Under the pieces are notes generated by a model that did not search any database, was not told where the DNA came from, and was given only the letters and a program-made list of their open reading frames with translations. A stretch of 31,538 bases of DNA from SOJZ01 sp964556565 (GTDB taxonomy: Archaea; Thermoproteota; Bathyarchaeia; Bathyarchaeales; Bathyarchaeaceae): the NCBI GenBank assembly GCA_964556565.1, contig CAZKWF010000020.1:1-31538 (forward strand), read 5' to 3'. Every line of letters starts with the position of its first letter. The first letter of the stretch is position 1. Of the stretch, positions 22,538 through 29,873 are shown piece after piece. The translations under genes were made by a program, and so were the position numbers.

Positions 22538-23980
22538 CTACGTCTCCTCTAACTGTTTTTTGACGAGTTTATCTACAAGTTTGATGAAGGATTCTACGCT
22601 TTTTATTGGCACATGAGCCCCAGCAGCGATGTTATGCCCTCCTCCTCTACCTGAGTATTTTTCAGCAGCAACACGTAATATGTCTCCAAGGTCGAGACCT
22701 TTGTTAGTTAAGAGAACTAATGTTCTCGCCGAAATCTTAACCATGTCTTCACCAGAAACTTTGGAGTAGGCGATTATCGGTTTTTCACGGTTCGGAAGAC
22801 TTGTCGAGAGAATGGAAGATAATGCTCCTATCACTCTATCGTCAATGAAGCCTTCTCCCCGAACCACATAGACATTGTCCAACTCTTCTATACGATCAGA
22901 CTTTTCTGTCAGCCAACTCAAGTATTTAGTAATGGTTCGCCGATATTCTCTTAACACTTCGTTGGCTTGTTCAAGGGCTGTTCCCCGGTCCCCCATACAG
23001 ATCGCTACGCCGAGACCTGCCTTGTCAAGTCGTCCGGTGGCATTGAGAAGAACTGTGAACTCCCGGGCGTCTCTTAGCGGAGTCCAAGGTTCTTCATGAG
23101 TTAATGTGTAAACGTTTCCAATCAAACTTAACGCTACTTCGCTGGGAAATTTTTTGGACGCAAGGTAGTCGGCGAGTGCGGAAAAAAGCTTCTTTTTCTC
23201 TTCTTCTGAAAGGTCTCTCAATGCACGCCATTTGGCCTTCTTTTTCGGTTTGATTCCTAGGCTTGCAAGGAAGGCTAGGCTTTTGTCCTCTTCTCCGCTT
23301 ATGCCTGGTATGAACGGGTTTGTAATGTAGGCTAATGCTTGGTGAATAGGACGTGTTTCTCTTCCAAAAAAGAGAAGGTCAGTTTCAAGTTTGAGGCATC
23401 CTCCGCTTATTGCGTCCTCTACGATCATTTCGTTAACGCCACCCAACTTCCGTTGCTCATATTTGTCTTGTAAGTCTCCGAGTGCACCCACTACGGCGAT
23501 AGGAGCCAAATCAATGTTTTTTTTATCAATGGCTTTGGCGACGAAATATGTTACGCCTGACCCGCTGAGGTCACGAGATCCGTCGATTCCGTGAAGATGA
23601 GGGTTTACCTGCGTGAATGTTGAGGAGGCTTCCCCGATGGGCTGATGGTGATCAAGGATTAGTACGCGGTTACTGGAAAGCTTCTTGCTTAGAAGGTCGA
23701 GGTAGCCACTCCCTAAATCAGTAAATATCGTTAAAGGATACTTCTCTGCAGCTATTTCATTAACCAAATTTTCATCTATCCACCTTTCAATTCGAAGGCG
23801 GAACGTTCCTTCACAACGAAGCAGAGATTTTCCGATAATCCCTGCCGCAGATAACCCATCTGCGTCTAAGTGAGAAACAACGTGAATGACTTCATCTTCT
23901 TCAACACTTTTCAAAACAATTTCAGCGGCATTAGAAGCACTAGCTAGAAAAGCGTCGACCTGTTCTTTCTTGACGGCCAT
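22538..23980 (-). CDS. DHH-family phosphoesterase, archaeal RecJ-like (GAN-type)
   Basis: The 480-residue DHH protein has motif I SHLDADGLSAAG (Asp39, Asp41), the DHH motif ILDHHQPIG (Asp110-His111-His112) and the C-terminal DHHA1 signature GRGGGHNIAAGAHVP near residue 450. Archaeal members of this type act as single-strand exonucleases. Some bind GINS in the CMG replication helicase and others degrade RNA. The gene starts 15 bases after uS15 and abuts Pcc1, an arrangement found in many archaea. All catalytic residues appear intact. Whether it is a GINS partner or a nanoRNase-like enzyme cannot be told from the sequence. Confidence 0.92.
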   Translation of the reverse strand: MAVKKEQVDAFLASASNAAEIVLKSVEEDEVIHVVSHLDADGLSAAGIIGKSLLRCEGTFRLRIERWIDENLVNEIAAEKYPLTIFTDLGSGYLDLLSKKLSSNRVLILDHHQPIGEASSTFTQVNPHLHGIDGSRDLSGSGVTYFVAKAIDKKNIDLAPIAVVGALGDLQDKYEQRKLGGVNEMIVEDAISGGCLKLETDLLFFGRETRPIHQALAYITNPFIPGISGEEDKSLAFLASLGIKPKKKAKWRALRDLSEEEKKKLFSALADYLASKKFPSEVALSLIGNVYTLTHEEPWTPLRDAREFTVLLNATGRLDKAGLGVAICMGDRGTALEQANEVLREYRRTITKYLSWLTEKSDRIEELDNVYVVRGEGFIDDRVIGALSSILSTSLPNREKPIIAYSKVSGEDMVKISARTLVLLTNKGLDLGDILRVAAEKYSGRGGGHNIAAGAHVPIKSVESFIKLVDKLVKKQLEET

Positions 23981-23995
23981 GCAAGATCCCAGAAA

Positions 23996-24436
23996 CTAGA
24001 CTGGAGCCGCGATTTTTGCTTTGTATTTCCAGTCTGCCGGCAGCAAACCCTCTCGCCTATAGTACCTTGCGATTTTGTAAATTCTGGACTCGATGATTTG
24101 AAGGGCCCGTTTATTGTGCAAGTCCTTCCTGTTCTTTTCAAGATGAACATGAAGGCCTGCAGCCTTTTTCAGCAATTCTCCCAAGTCTTCGGGAATAGAA
24201 GGCGCTAACCCTGCGTCCCCTAAAATCTGAGTCACCGTTCTTCCTACGATGGGTTTGACTAGAGGAATGCCATGTTGGTCGCGCAAGATGATTCCGATTT
24301 TGCTAGGTGGATGCCCTTCTTTCGCGAGCTTGACAACCATGGCCTCCACTTCTTCTGGCGTATATTTGCACCATCTGGGAGGCCTTTTGCTAACTGGCCG
24401 AATAGAGTGTGAACTCCCTTTTTCCTTCTTTCCCAA
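23996..24436 (-). CDS. rps15: ribosomal protein uS15
   Basis: This small-subunit protein binds the central domain of 16S rRNA. The archaeal form is seen: N-terminal SIRPVSKRPPRWCKYTPEEV, core GHPPSKIGIILRDQHGIPLV, and helices ending YYRREGLLPADWKYKAKIAA. An open frame runs from 24514, but the start is placed at TTG 24436. GGAGG lies seven bases upstream, the resulting 146 residues fit the family length, and a TATA box lies inside the would-be extension. It is the first gene of the operon with the DHH protein and Pcc1. Confidence 0.96.
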   Translation of the reverse strand: MGKKEKGSSHSIRPVSKRPPRWCKYTPEEVEAMVVKLAKEGHPPSKIGIILRDQHGIPLVKPIVGRTVTQILGDAGLAPSIPEDLGELLKKAAGLHVHLEKNRKDLHNKRALQIIESRIYKIARYYRREGLLPADWKYKAKIAAPV

Positions 24437-24475
24437 TTCTTGTCCTCCAAAGGACTTTAAGAGCGAGAGATTGCT

Positions 24476-24488
24476 GATATTTAAAACC
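24476..24488 (-). promoter_or_regulatory. TATA box of the uS15 - DHH - Pcc1 operon
   Basis: GGTTTTAAATATC on the minus strand lies 40-52 bases before the TTG start of uS15, giving a leader of about 20 bases that contains TTTGGAGG. Confidence 0.6.
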
Positions 24489-24575
24489 TTCGTTGAAAGG
24501 TCGATGTGTACCATTTAGAGCTGGAGCGTACCGTTCAATTTTTGAGTTACCCGCGTTTGCATGCATACTACGGAG

Positions 24576-25070
24576 CTAAAGAGGCACATCCCCCAAATAT
24601 GTTAGAGAATACTTCTTGTATTCTCCTTCTCCAATGGCAACCATGAAACTTTGAATGTCTATGGCAACGTCCTTCAATTCAAGTCTCAGCTGATTCAACT
24701 GTTTATGGTATTCTGTATAGTTTTTGTGATAAGAGATAATCACCCCAGTCATGCCTAGACCTTGCCCGCTAGAGGCAAATATTACATTAGGAAACTTCGC
24801 GGCAAATTTTTTGGCTCTCTCCTTTGTTTCTCCTACAAGAATGTCAGAACGCATTTTGACGAAGGTTAGAGCGAATATTTCAAAGCCAATCTTCCCAAAA
24901 TTTGGAATAATTGTGTAGTCCTGAATTATTCCATTTTTTTCAAGTTTGTGACGAGTTCTTGTTACCGTTGGTTGTGACACTCCTAGAACCTTTGCGATTT
25001 CCCTATCACTTCTCTTGGAATTCTTCAGCAATTCCAAAAGAAGGCTTTTCATTATCTTCTTCATTAACAT
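24576..25070 (-). CDS. Lrp/AsnC-family transcription regulator
   Basis: This 164-residue regulator has an N-terminal helix-turn-helix (LLLELLKNSKRSDREIAKVL, then VSQPTVTRTRHKLEKNGII) and a C-terminal RAM-like alpha/beta domain (FALTFVKMRSDILVGETKER ... VAIDIQSFMVAIGEGEYKKY). Archaeal Lrp proteins form dimers to octamers and sense amino acids or act globally. A GAGGT motif precedes ATG 25070, and the ATG two codons later is also possible. The 576-base region upstream is unusually structured and may contain its own operators and an RNA element, consistent with autoregulation. The target metabolite is unknown. Confidence 0.85.
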   Translation of the reverse strand: MLMKKIMKSLLLELLKNSKRSDREIAKVLGVSQPTVTRTRHKLEKNGIIQDYTIIPNFGKIGFEIFALTFVKMRSDILVGETKERAKKFAAKFPNVIFASSGQGLGMTGVIISYHKNYTEYHKQLNQLRLELKDVAIDIQSFMVAIGEGEYKKYSLTYLGDVPL

Positions 25071-25142
25071 TAAACCTCATCAAATGGTTCTTATCAGTTC
25101 AAATTAGCTTTTCGGTTATGCCATAAGAGTTCTTTAGATTCT

Positions 25143-25159
25143 ATGGAAAAATGTTCCAT
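25143..25159. promoter_or_regulatory. inverted repeat ATGGAA-N5-TTCCAT upstream of the Lrp gene
   Basis: A perfect inverted repeat with 6-bp arms lies 74-90 bases before the Lrp-family start, between a TATA-like AATTTATTTAAC (about 25180-25191) and the coding region. The position suits a repressing operator, possibly autoregulatory. Confidence 0.4.
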
Positions 25160-25194
25160 GAACTTCAAATTAAAGCATTTGTTAAATAAATTCT

Positions 25195-25265
25195 GGGAAT
25201 GCGTGTCAGGCTTCAAAAATAAGCCCTGAAAGAGAAAGGAGAGTTTTCTTTATTCACGCATTCCC
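25195..25265. ncRNA. structured RNA candidate: three-way junction
   Basis: Eleven bases, GGGAATGCGTG (25195-25205), pair perfectly with CACGCATTCCC (25255-25265). The 49 bases between fold into two more hairpins without overlap. Hairpin 1 is at 25206-25229 (TCAGG/CCTGA plus CTT/AAG, one bulged base, 7-base loop). Hairpin 2 is at about 25229-25250 (AAAG/CTTT continued by GAAA/TTTT, one bulge, GGAGAG loop). The result is a closed three-way junction of 71 bases. It lacks T-loop and anticodon features, so it is not a tRNA. On the minus strand a TATA box (GTTAAATATTACG, about 25298-25310) would start a transcript some 15 bases before it. It may be a stand-alone RNA or the leader of the Lrp gene. 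Confidence 0.5.
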
Positions 25266-25290
25266 TTCATCTCAGCAAGATTAAAAATAG

Positions 25291-25310
25291 CAACTTACGT
25301 AATATTTAAC
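25291..25310 (-). promoter_or_regulatory. promoter-like TATA plus CGTAAG upstream of the structured RNA
   Basis: On the minus strand GTTAAATATTACGTAAGTTG combines a TATA box with the CGTAAG element seen at other promoters here. It predicts a start near 25280, just before the 71-base junction structure. Confidence 0.45.
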
Positions 25311-25388
25311 TTTTGTGAACCCATGTTTTAGTATCTGATTCTAGAGTGTTTCAATTTCATTTCCAGCATTAAGAAAGAAGACAAACAT

Positions 25389-25449
25389 GTATCGATTGAT
25401 ACTAAGAGAACAGTTATAATGTTGTCTGCTGACAGACAAGTTTCTCATT
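25389..25449. other. two further inverted repeats in the Lrp-ITPase gap
   Basis: GTATCGATTGATAC (25389-25402, 5-bp arms) and TTGTCTGCTGACAGACAA (25432-25449, 7-bp arms around CTGA) lie 30 bases apart with GTTATAATG between them. They could be operator sites or a small hairpin RNA. No open frame covers them. Confidence 0.35.
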
Positions 25450-25560
25450 TACAGCGTTAACTAGTAGTTAGTTCTGTTATCATTTTTCCATATTTCTCGT
25501 ATTCCATGCATGCCATACACACCTAGAGAATGTACGTCGCGGAGTGCAAATAGCGTCTGG

Positions 25561-25585
25561 ATAACACGGTTTTATGTTGTGTTAT
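25561..25585. other. ATAACAC/GTGTTAT inverted repeat downstream of the ITPase gene
   Basis: Seven-base perfect arms are separated by 11 bases. On the minus strand the repeat lies 25 bases beyond the T-tract terminator of the ITPase operon and may act as a 3'-end stabilising hairpin or second termination signal. Confidence 0.35.
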
Positions 25586-25607
25586 TTGTGAATGAGATAT
25601 CACACGG

Positions 25608-25620
25608 CTAAAAAAAAGAG
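25608..25620 (-). terminator. T-tract terminator of the Kae1 - Bud32 - ITPase operon
   Basis: On the minus strand CTC is followed by eight T (25610-25617), about 30 bases after the ITPase stop codon. Confidence 0.6.
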
Positions 25621-25646
25621 TGGGTTTGTGATGGATATCTCCACAG

Positions 25647-26237
25647 CTAGAAGGTTGATGTGTACCATTCAGCGAATTTTCTTAGGGCTTGAGCTCGATG
25701 TGAAAACTTGTTCTTTTTTTCCGTGGTCATTTCTGCAAAGGTTCTGTTGGGACTGCCTGAAGGCTTGAATATAGGATCGAAGCCAAAGCCGGAGTTTCCC
25801 CGCTCTTCTTGAGATATTTTTCCTTTCACTTTGCCGTGGAAGCACTTGGGTGGTTCTTTTGGGCTGCAGAAGGCAACTACAGAGTGGAAATAGGCATCTC
25901 TTTTCTCCACTTCTTTCATCAGTCTGAGAATTCCTTTGGTTCCTGTTGTCCGATACACGTATGAGGAGTAGGGGCCTGGAAACCCGTTCAGCGCATCTAT
26001 GAAAAGGCCAGCGTCCTCCACGAAGATAGACAGTCTACATCTTTCCACCGCGTCCCTAACGCTGGCTTTGGCAATGTTTTCTATATTGTCGTCTTGGATT
26101 TCTAAGGCTTTTACTCTTAGGAGCGCAGTAGCAACTTTGTATTTTGCTAGTATATGGCGGGCCTCATTGAATTTGTGAATATTACCTGTCGCGAAAAAGG
26201 CCACTCTACCTTTTGGAAAAGTACTCATAGGCGTCAC
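25647..26237 (-). CDS. ITP/XTP pyrophosphatase (HAM1/RdgB family)
   Basis: This 196-residue enzyme hydrolyses dITP, ITP and XTP to monophosphates, keeping deaminated purines out of nucleic acids. The family signatures are FFATGNIHKFNEA near the N-terminus, IFVEDAGLFIDALNGFPGPY in the active site, and GFGFDPIFKP with FAEMTTEKKNKFSHRAQAL near the C-terminus. The start is GTG at 26237, overlapping the Bud32 stop (GTGA), with GGAGG seven bases upstream; an ATG three codons later is an alternative. It is the last gene of the Kae1 - Bud32 operon, followed by a T tract. Confidence 0.95.
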   Translation of the reverse strand: MTPMSTFPKGRVAFFATGNIHKFNEARHILAKYKVATALLRVKALEIQDDNIENIAKASVRDAVERCRLSIFVEDAGLFIDALNGFPGPYSSYVYRTTGTKGILRLMKEVEKRDAYFHSVVAFCSPKEPPKCFHGKVKGKISQEERGNSGFGFDPIFKPSGSPNRTFAEMTTEKKNKFSHRAQALRKFAEWYTSTF

Positions 26238-26881
26238 ACGTCTGCCTCCTTTCTTTCGGATACGTAACGTCCTCTTTTCTCTATTTCCCTAATCTTTTCT
26301 AATACATCTTTTGCTGCTTCATCTCCCCTTGCTTCAGCATATCCTTCCATGACCATGTCAAAACTTTCTTTTGCATACTTGTGATGAGTGCTTTGGAAGG
26401 CTGTCTTCATGAGGTGTAGGTCAACTCCCTTGGTTTCTAGTTCTGTTGAGTGTTCGCTTAAGCCGAAGTCTACGAAGACAACTCTGTCTTGCGGTGTTAG
26501 GATCATGTTTGAGGTGGTGAGGTCTCCATGGATGATTCCATGGTTGTGGAGGCGTCCGATCAGGTTGCCGATGAGATAGCACAAGCGACGCCTTTCTTCA
26601 GCCGAGAAATCATCTAAGACTTGCTTTACCTGTTTTCCATTAATGAACTCCATGATAATTGTTGCTTCGGCGATGTCAACCATGAAGATTGTTGGTGTTG
26701 GAACCCCCGCCTCCTTTGCTCTATGAATAATCTGTGGCTCATGAATGGTTCGATAAGACCGAATTTCCTCATCCAACTCGGGGACACGATACTTCTTCGG
26801 CAATCGCCGCTTCATTATCACCTTGCGGTTGTGCCACTCTTCCAAGTATAGGCTAGCTTCAGCACCTTTTTTAATGAGCAC
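26234..26881 (-). CDS. bud32: KEOPS subunit Bud32 (atypical kinase/ATPase)
   Basis: This 215-residue PRPK-type protein has the glycine-poor N-lobe start KKGAEASLYLEEW, a lysine in RKVIMKRRLPKKYR, the catalytic loop IIHGDLTTSN and the metal-binding DFG in VVFVDFGLS. Bud32 acts as the ATPase that resets Kae1 during t6A synthesis on tRNA. The basic C-terminal end (EKRGRYVSERK) matches the tail of archaeal Bud32. The start is GTG, three bases after the Kae1 stop. In some archaea Kae1 and Bud32 are fused; here they are separate but adjacent genes. Confidence 0.96.
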   Translation of the reverse strand: MLIKKGAEASLYLEEWHNRKVIMKRRLPKKYRVPELDEEIRSYRTIHEPQIIHRAKEAGVPTPTIFMVDIAEATIIMEFINGKQVKQVLDDFSAEERRRLCYLIGNLIGRLHNHGIIHGDLTTSNMILTPQDRVVFVDFGLSEHSTELETKGVDLHLMKTAFQSTHHKYAKESFDMVMEGYAEARGDEAAKDVLEKIREIEKRGRYVSERKEADV

Positions 26882-26884
26882 GTT

Positions 26885-27910
26885 TCAGCCTCCAACCCAT
26901 GGTGTGTAGACCTCGTCCAGTCGCCACCTCAGCTTTACGAAGCTCTTCTCAACGGGAAGAGTCATGTTGTGTTGATATGCGAGAATTCCAGTCCATGCGA
27001 TCATGGCTCCGTTGTCTAAAGCATACTCCTTGGGAACCACGCAGAACCGCGCGTCGTGTTCATCAGCGATTTGACTGAGCATCGATTGTAACCGTTTATT
27101 CGCAGCAACCCCCCCAGTCAACAGGACCTCACGCTTTTCTGTGTGAGCTAACGCCCTCTCCGTAACCTCGGTGAGCATGGAAAATACGGTTTCTTGCAAG
27201 CTGAAGCACAAGTCTTCGAGGCGATGTTTTCCTTCATGAAGTAACTGGATAACAGCGGTGAGGAGCCCACTGAAGGATAAATCCATGCCCTTCACCGTGT
27301 AGGGGAGAGAAATAAATGTTTGACCTTGACTTGCCATTTTCTCAACCATTGCACCGAAAGGCGCCCCTTTTTCCTGACGTAAACCTGCCTCCCGAGCGAA
27401 AACGTCGAGGCAATTTCCCACAGCTATATCAAGAGTTTCACCGAAAACGCGGTACTTTCCCGCCTCAAAGGCAGAGACAATGGTGTTTCCACCCGAAACA
27501 TATAGAGCAACCGGGTCCTTCGCTCCAGTTACGAGCTTGCCAATCTCGATATGTGCAACACAGTGGTTTACACCGACCAACGGAACTTGAAGATAGGCAG
27601 CTAAGGCACGAGCGGCGGTTGCACCAGTACGGAGACAAGGTCCCATGCCTGGCCCCTGAGAAAAGGCGACAACTTGAATGTCATGAGGCTTTATTCTTGC
27701 CTTCTGAAAGGCTTCCTCCAAAACATTTCCGGCAACTTCCGCGTGGTGTCTGGCTGCTTCTCGAGGGTGGATGCCGCCTTTTTCAGGTATGTATGCGCTG
27801 ATGATGTTGGCTAGGACGTCTCCGTTGAAGGAGAGAATTCCAACGCTGAAATCGTCAGCTGTGGACTCTATTCCCAAGCAATAGGACGCGGCTGAATGGT
27901 GCGTTGACAT
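26885..27910 (-). CDS. kae1: KEOPS subunit Kae1 (TsaD family), tRNA t6A synthase
   Basis: The 341-residue catalytic subunit transfers threonylcarbamoyl from threonylcarbamoyl-AMP to A37 of tRNA. The ASKHA fold is clear: CLGIESTADDFSVGIL at the N-terminus, the metal-binding HxxxH in NHCVAHIEIG, the nucleotide-binding YVSGGNTIV, and the C-terminal DNGAMIAWTG with the third metal ligand. The length is typical. GGAG lies eight bases before the ATG. It heads the operon Kae1 - Bud32 - ITPase and is divergent from TFE-beta across a 182-base promoter region with TATA-like sequences for both directions. Confidence 0.97.
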   Translation of the reverse strand: MSTHHSAASYCLGIESTADDFSVGILSFNGDVLANIISAYIPEKGGIHPREAARHHAEVAGNVLEEAFQKARIKPHDIQVVAFSQGPGMGPCLRTGATAARALAAYLQVPLVGVNHCVAHIEIGKLVTGAKDPVALYVSGGNTIVSAFEAGKYRVFGETLDIAVGNCLDVFAREAGLRQEKGAPFGAMVEKMASQGQTFISLPYTVKGMDLSFSGLLTAVIQLLHEGKHRLEDLCFSLQETVFSMLTEVTERALAHTEKREVLLTGGVAANKRLQSMLSQIADEHDARFCVVPKEYALDNGAMIAWTGILAYQHNMTLPVEKSFVKLRWRLDEVYTPWVGG

Positions 27911-28092
27911 GTTTTCAGCTCCATTTTTGCGAAGCGTTGCTGTTGGTTATATCATGCTTAACATCCACGTTATATGTGTTAAACATTCCACCTTTAGTTT
28001 GTATAGATGTTTTTCTTGCTTTGGAAATCAACATACTCTTTTTATGTTTAGAAGTGCATTATTTATTGATAGAGTTCAAGGAACCGATTGAC

Positions 28093-28467
28093 ATGTCGAG
28101 ACGAAACAATCTGGTGCACCAAGCATTACAGTTGATTGTAAACACGGGAGACCACGGTGTGCTCCAATCTGAACTTTGGAGAAAGCTGAGTGCCAGTAGC
28201 AGAGAAGGTTCTCGAATAGCGCTGAAACTGGAAAACAAGGGATTTATTCGGCGTGAACGTGAACTTTTCAGTGGACGATGGACGTATCGGCTGTATCCGA
28301 AGAGGCGCCCAGCATCTGTAAACTCCATAATTGATTGTCCCTGCTTGATGTGCCCTGAAGCTTTTCGATGTGGAGCATGGAGCTCAACTTCACCTAACAA
28401 ATGCGAAAAATTAACCGAATGGATTCTAAATCTGCAGAATGGAACGAATCCTTCGGGTGACAGCTGA
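28093..28467 (+). CDS. transcription factor TFE-beta-like (RPC39/RPC34 homologue) with Cys cluster
   Basis: The 124-residue protein has a winged helix (VHQALQLIVNTGDHGVLQSE, then LSASSREGSRIALKLENKGF and a wing RRERELFSGRWTYRLYPKRR). A C-terminal cluster follows: IIDCPCLMCPEAFRCGAW, with another cysteine in PNKCEKL. The pattern matches archaeal TFE-beta, whose C-terminal domain binds an iron-sulfur cluster and which helps TFE-alpha open promoters. The ATG at 28093 with AAGGA upstream is preferred to a long hydrophobic extension from 27904. TFE-beta occurs in TACK archaea, supporting the taxonomic guess. It is coupled to the methyltransferase two bases downstream. Confidence 0.8.
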   Translation: MSRRNNLVHQALQLIVNTGDHGVLQSELWRKLSASSREGSRIALKLENKGFIRRERELFSGRWTYRLYPKRRPASVNSIIDCPCLMCPEAFRCGAWSSTSPNKCEKLTEWILNLQNGTNPSGDS

Positions 28468-28469
28468 TT

Positions 28470-29084
28470 TTGCCGAAGGCATGGGTCAGAGAACGGAAGA
28501 AAGAATACTATTATCGGAAGGCAAAAGAGGAAAAATACCGTTCACGTGCAACATACAAACTTCTTCAAGCTGCAAAGAAGTATCGGTTCATCAAGCTTGG
28601 TGACATGGTTGTGGATTTAGGCGCAGCTCCAGGCGGTTGGATACAAGCATGTCGAAAAATCGTCGGTGACAGCGGCTTTGTTCTAGGAGTTGACCTTGAG
28701 CAAATCCAACCGTTTAGTTCATCTAACGTTCGCACCATTGTTGGCGACGTGACAGACCCTCAAATAATCCAGCAAATTAAAGAGTTTTTGCCACATCCAG
28801 CTGATGTCGTAGTTTCCGATGTTTCACCGAATGTTTCCGGAGTTTGGGAACTCGACCACGCCAGACAAATCGACCTCGCTCGATATTCTCTACGAATTGC
28901 CACTTCCATTCTCAAGCCTAAAGGGAACTTTTTTGCAAAGGTTTTTCAAGGCGACATGCTTAGCGACTTTGTAAAAGAGGTCAAACAACATTTCGCATTT
29001 GTTAAACTGGTCAAACCAAAGGCCAGCAGAGCGAGAAGCTCAGAACTATATGTTATTGGAATGCGTCTTCGACAAGCTAGGTAG
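28470..29084 (+). CDS. RlmE/FtsJ-family 23S rRNA 2'-O-methyltransferase
   Basis: The 204-residue SAM-dependent enzyme methylates a ribose 2'-OH in the ribosomal A-loop. It has an RrmJ-like N-terminus YRSRATYKLLQAAKKY with the first catalytic lysine, SAM motif VVDLGAAPGGWIQ, catalytic Asp in VVSDVSPNVSG, catalytic Lys in NFFAKVFQGD and the Glu in RSSELYVIGM. This completes the K-D-K-E tetrad. The start is TTG at 28470, two bases after the TFE-beta stop, and matches the family N-terminus KAWVRERKKEYYYRKA. Methylation of tRNA instead of rRNA is possible for some family members. Confidence 0.94.
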   Translation: MPKAWVRERKKEYYYRKAKEEKYRSRATYKLLQAAKKYRFIKLGDMVVDLGAAPGGWIQACRKIVGDSGFVLGVDLEQIQPFSSSNVRTIVGDVTDPQIIQQIKEFLPHPADVVVSDVSPNVSGVWELDHARQIDLARYSLRIATSILKPKGNFFAKVFQGDMLSDFVKEVKQHFAFVKLVKPKASRARSSELYVIGMRLRQAR

Positions 29085-29113
29085 AACTGTTTGTTCTCTG
29101 TTGGTCAATTGGT

Positions 29114-29764
29114 CTAGAATAGGCTTGGAAGGCTGAAAGAGAAAAACATTCTAAGCACTAACGTGACAGCAACATACAGTATAAGCAGAGCTATTGTAAT
29201 GAGTAGGTTTCTTGCCCATTTTGGGCTCAATGCCATTCCAAACGGGATTCCAAGGGTGAAGCCGATGATGTGGGATGAATAGGCCACATTTCCTCCTACT
29301 CCGTAGTAAACAGCGATTACATTATAAATGAAATAAATTATTGCCACGAGTCCTACGGGTAACAAGAACAGCATAGAGAATTTCAGGGGTTTAGTGAGCA
29401 TCACTACCGCGGTCAGAGTGAAAATGGCTGCGGAAGCCCCTATCATGATGACATCTGGGCGATAGAAGAGGAGGCTTAGTAGAAACGAAGAGATTCCGCC
29501 GAAAAAGAATACTGCCATTGTCTTGTTTGCTCCTACTACATCCTCCAGCGTATTTCCAAACACGTAAAGGAAGAACATGTTGCCAACCAAGTGGGTAAGG
29601 TCGCCGTGGACAAACAACGCTGTGACCGGGGTCCAAACCTTTCCTTCGAGAAAGTTGTCCCCGCTGAACATTAAAAATTGTTCCACAATGTTTTGATCTT
29701 CTATGGTCCAAGCGAAGACGCTGACTAGGATGCATAGAAGTATAAGCAAGTAATTTTTCTTCAT
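29114..29764 (-). CDS. rhomboid-family intramembrane serine protease
   Basis: The 216-residue protein has six to seven membrane spans. The family features are GDLTHLVGNMFFLYVFGNTL, the catalytic serine in IGASAAIFTL and the catalytic histidine in SSHIIGFTLGIPFG. Rhomboids cut substrates within the membrane, often releasing surface or regulatory proteins. A TATA-like TTTTTATTA on the minus strand (about 29817-29829) lies 55 bases before the ATG at 29764. The substrate is unknown, but the window encodes several single-span surface proteins that could be candidates. Confidence 0.9.
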   Translation of the reverse strand: MKKNYLLILLCILVSVFAWTIEDQNIVEQFLMFSGDNFLEGKVWTPVTALFVHGDLTHLVGNMFFLYVFGNTLEDVVGANKTMAVFFFGGISSFLLSLLFYRPDVIMIGASAAIFTLTAVVMLTKPLKFSMLFLLPVGLVAIIYFIYNVIAVYYGVGGNVAYSSHIIGFTLGIPFGMALSPKWARNLLITIALLILYVAVTLVLRMFFSFSLPSLF

Positions 29765-29873
29765 AGTTATTACCGTCGTAGAACGTTGACGCTTAACGCC
29801 ATTTCATAACTTGATGTTAATAAAAATTTGCGTAAACTATGTTTTTCATCGTTCATGCATACATGCGGGTGGT

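Noticed and set aside
24437..24514. 26-codon N-terminal extension of uS15
   Set aside because: A TATA box lies inside it, and GGAGG precedes the TTG at 24436, which gives the normal family length.
25195..25265. tRNA gene (length 71 bases with a closed stem)
   Set aside because: There are only two internal hairpins, no T-loop TTCNANNC signature and no anticodon loop, and the closing stem is 11 bp instead of 7.
27904..28092. N-terminal extension of the TFE-beta gene by 63 codons
   Set aside because: The extension is hydrophobic and cysteine-rich, unlike the family, and covers the divergent promoter region. AAGGA before ATG 28093 supports the short form.
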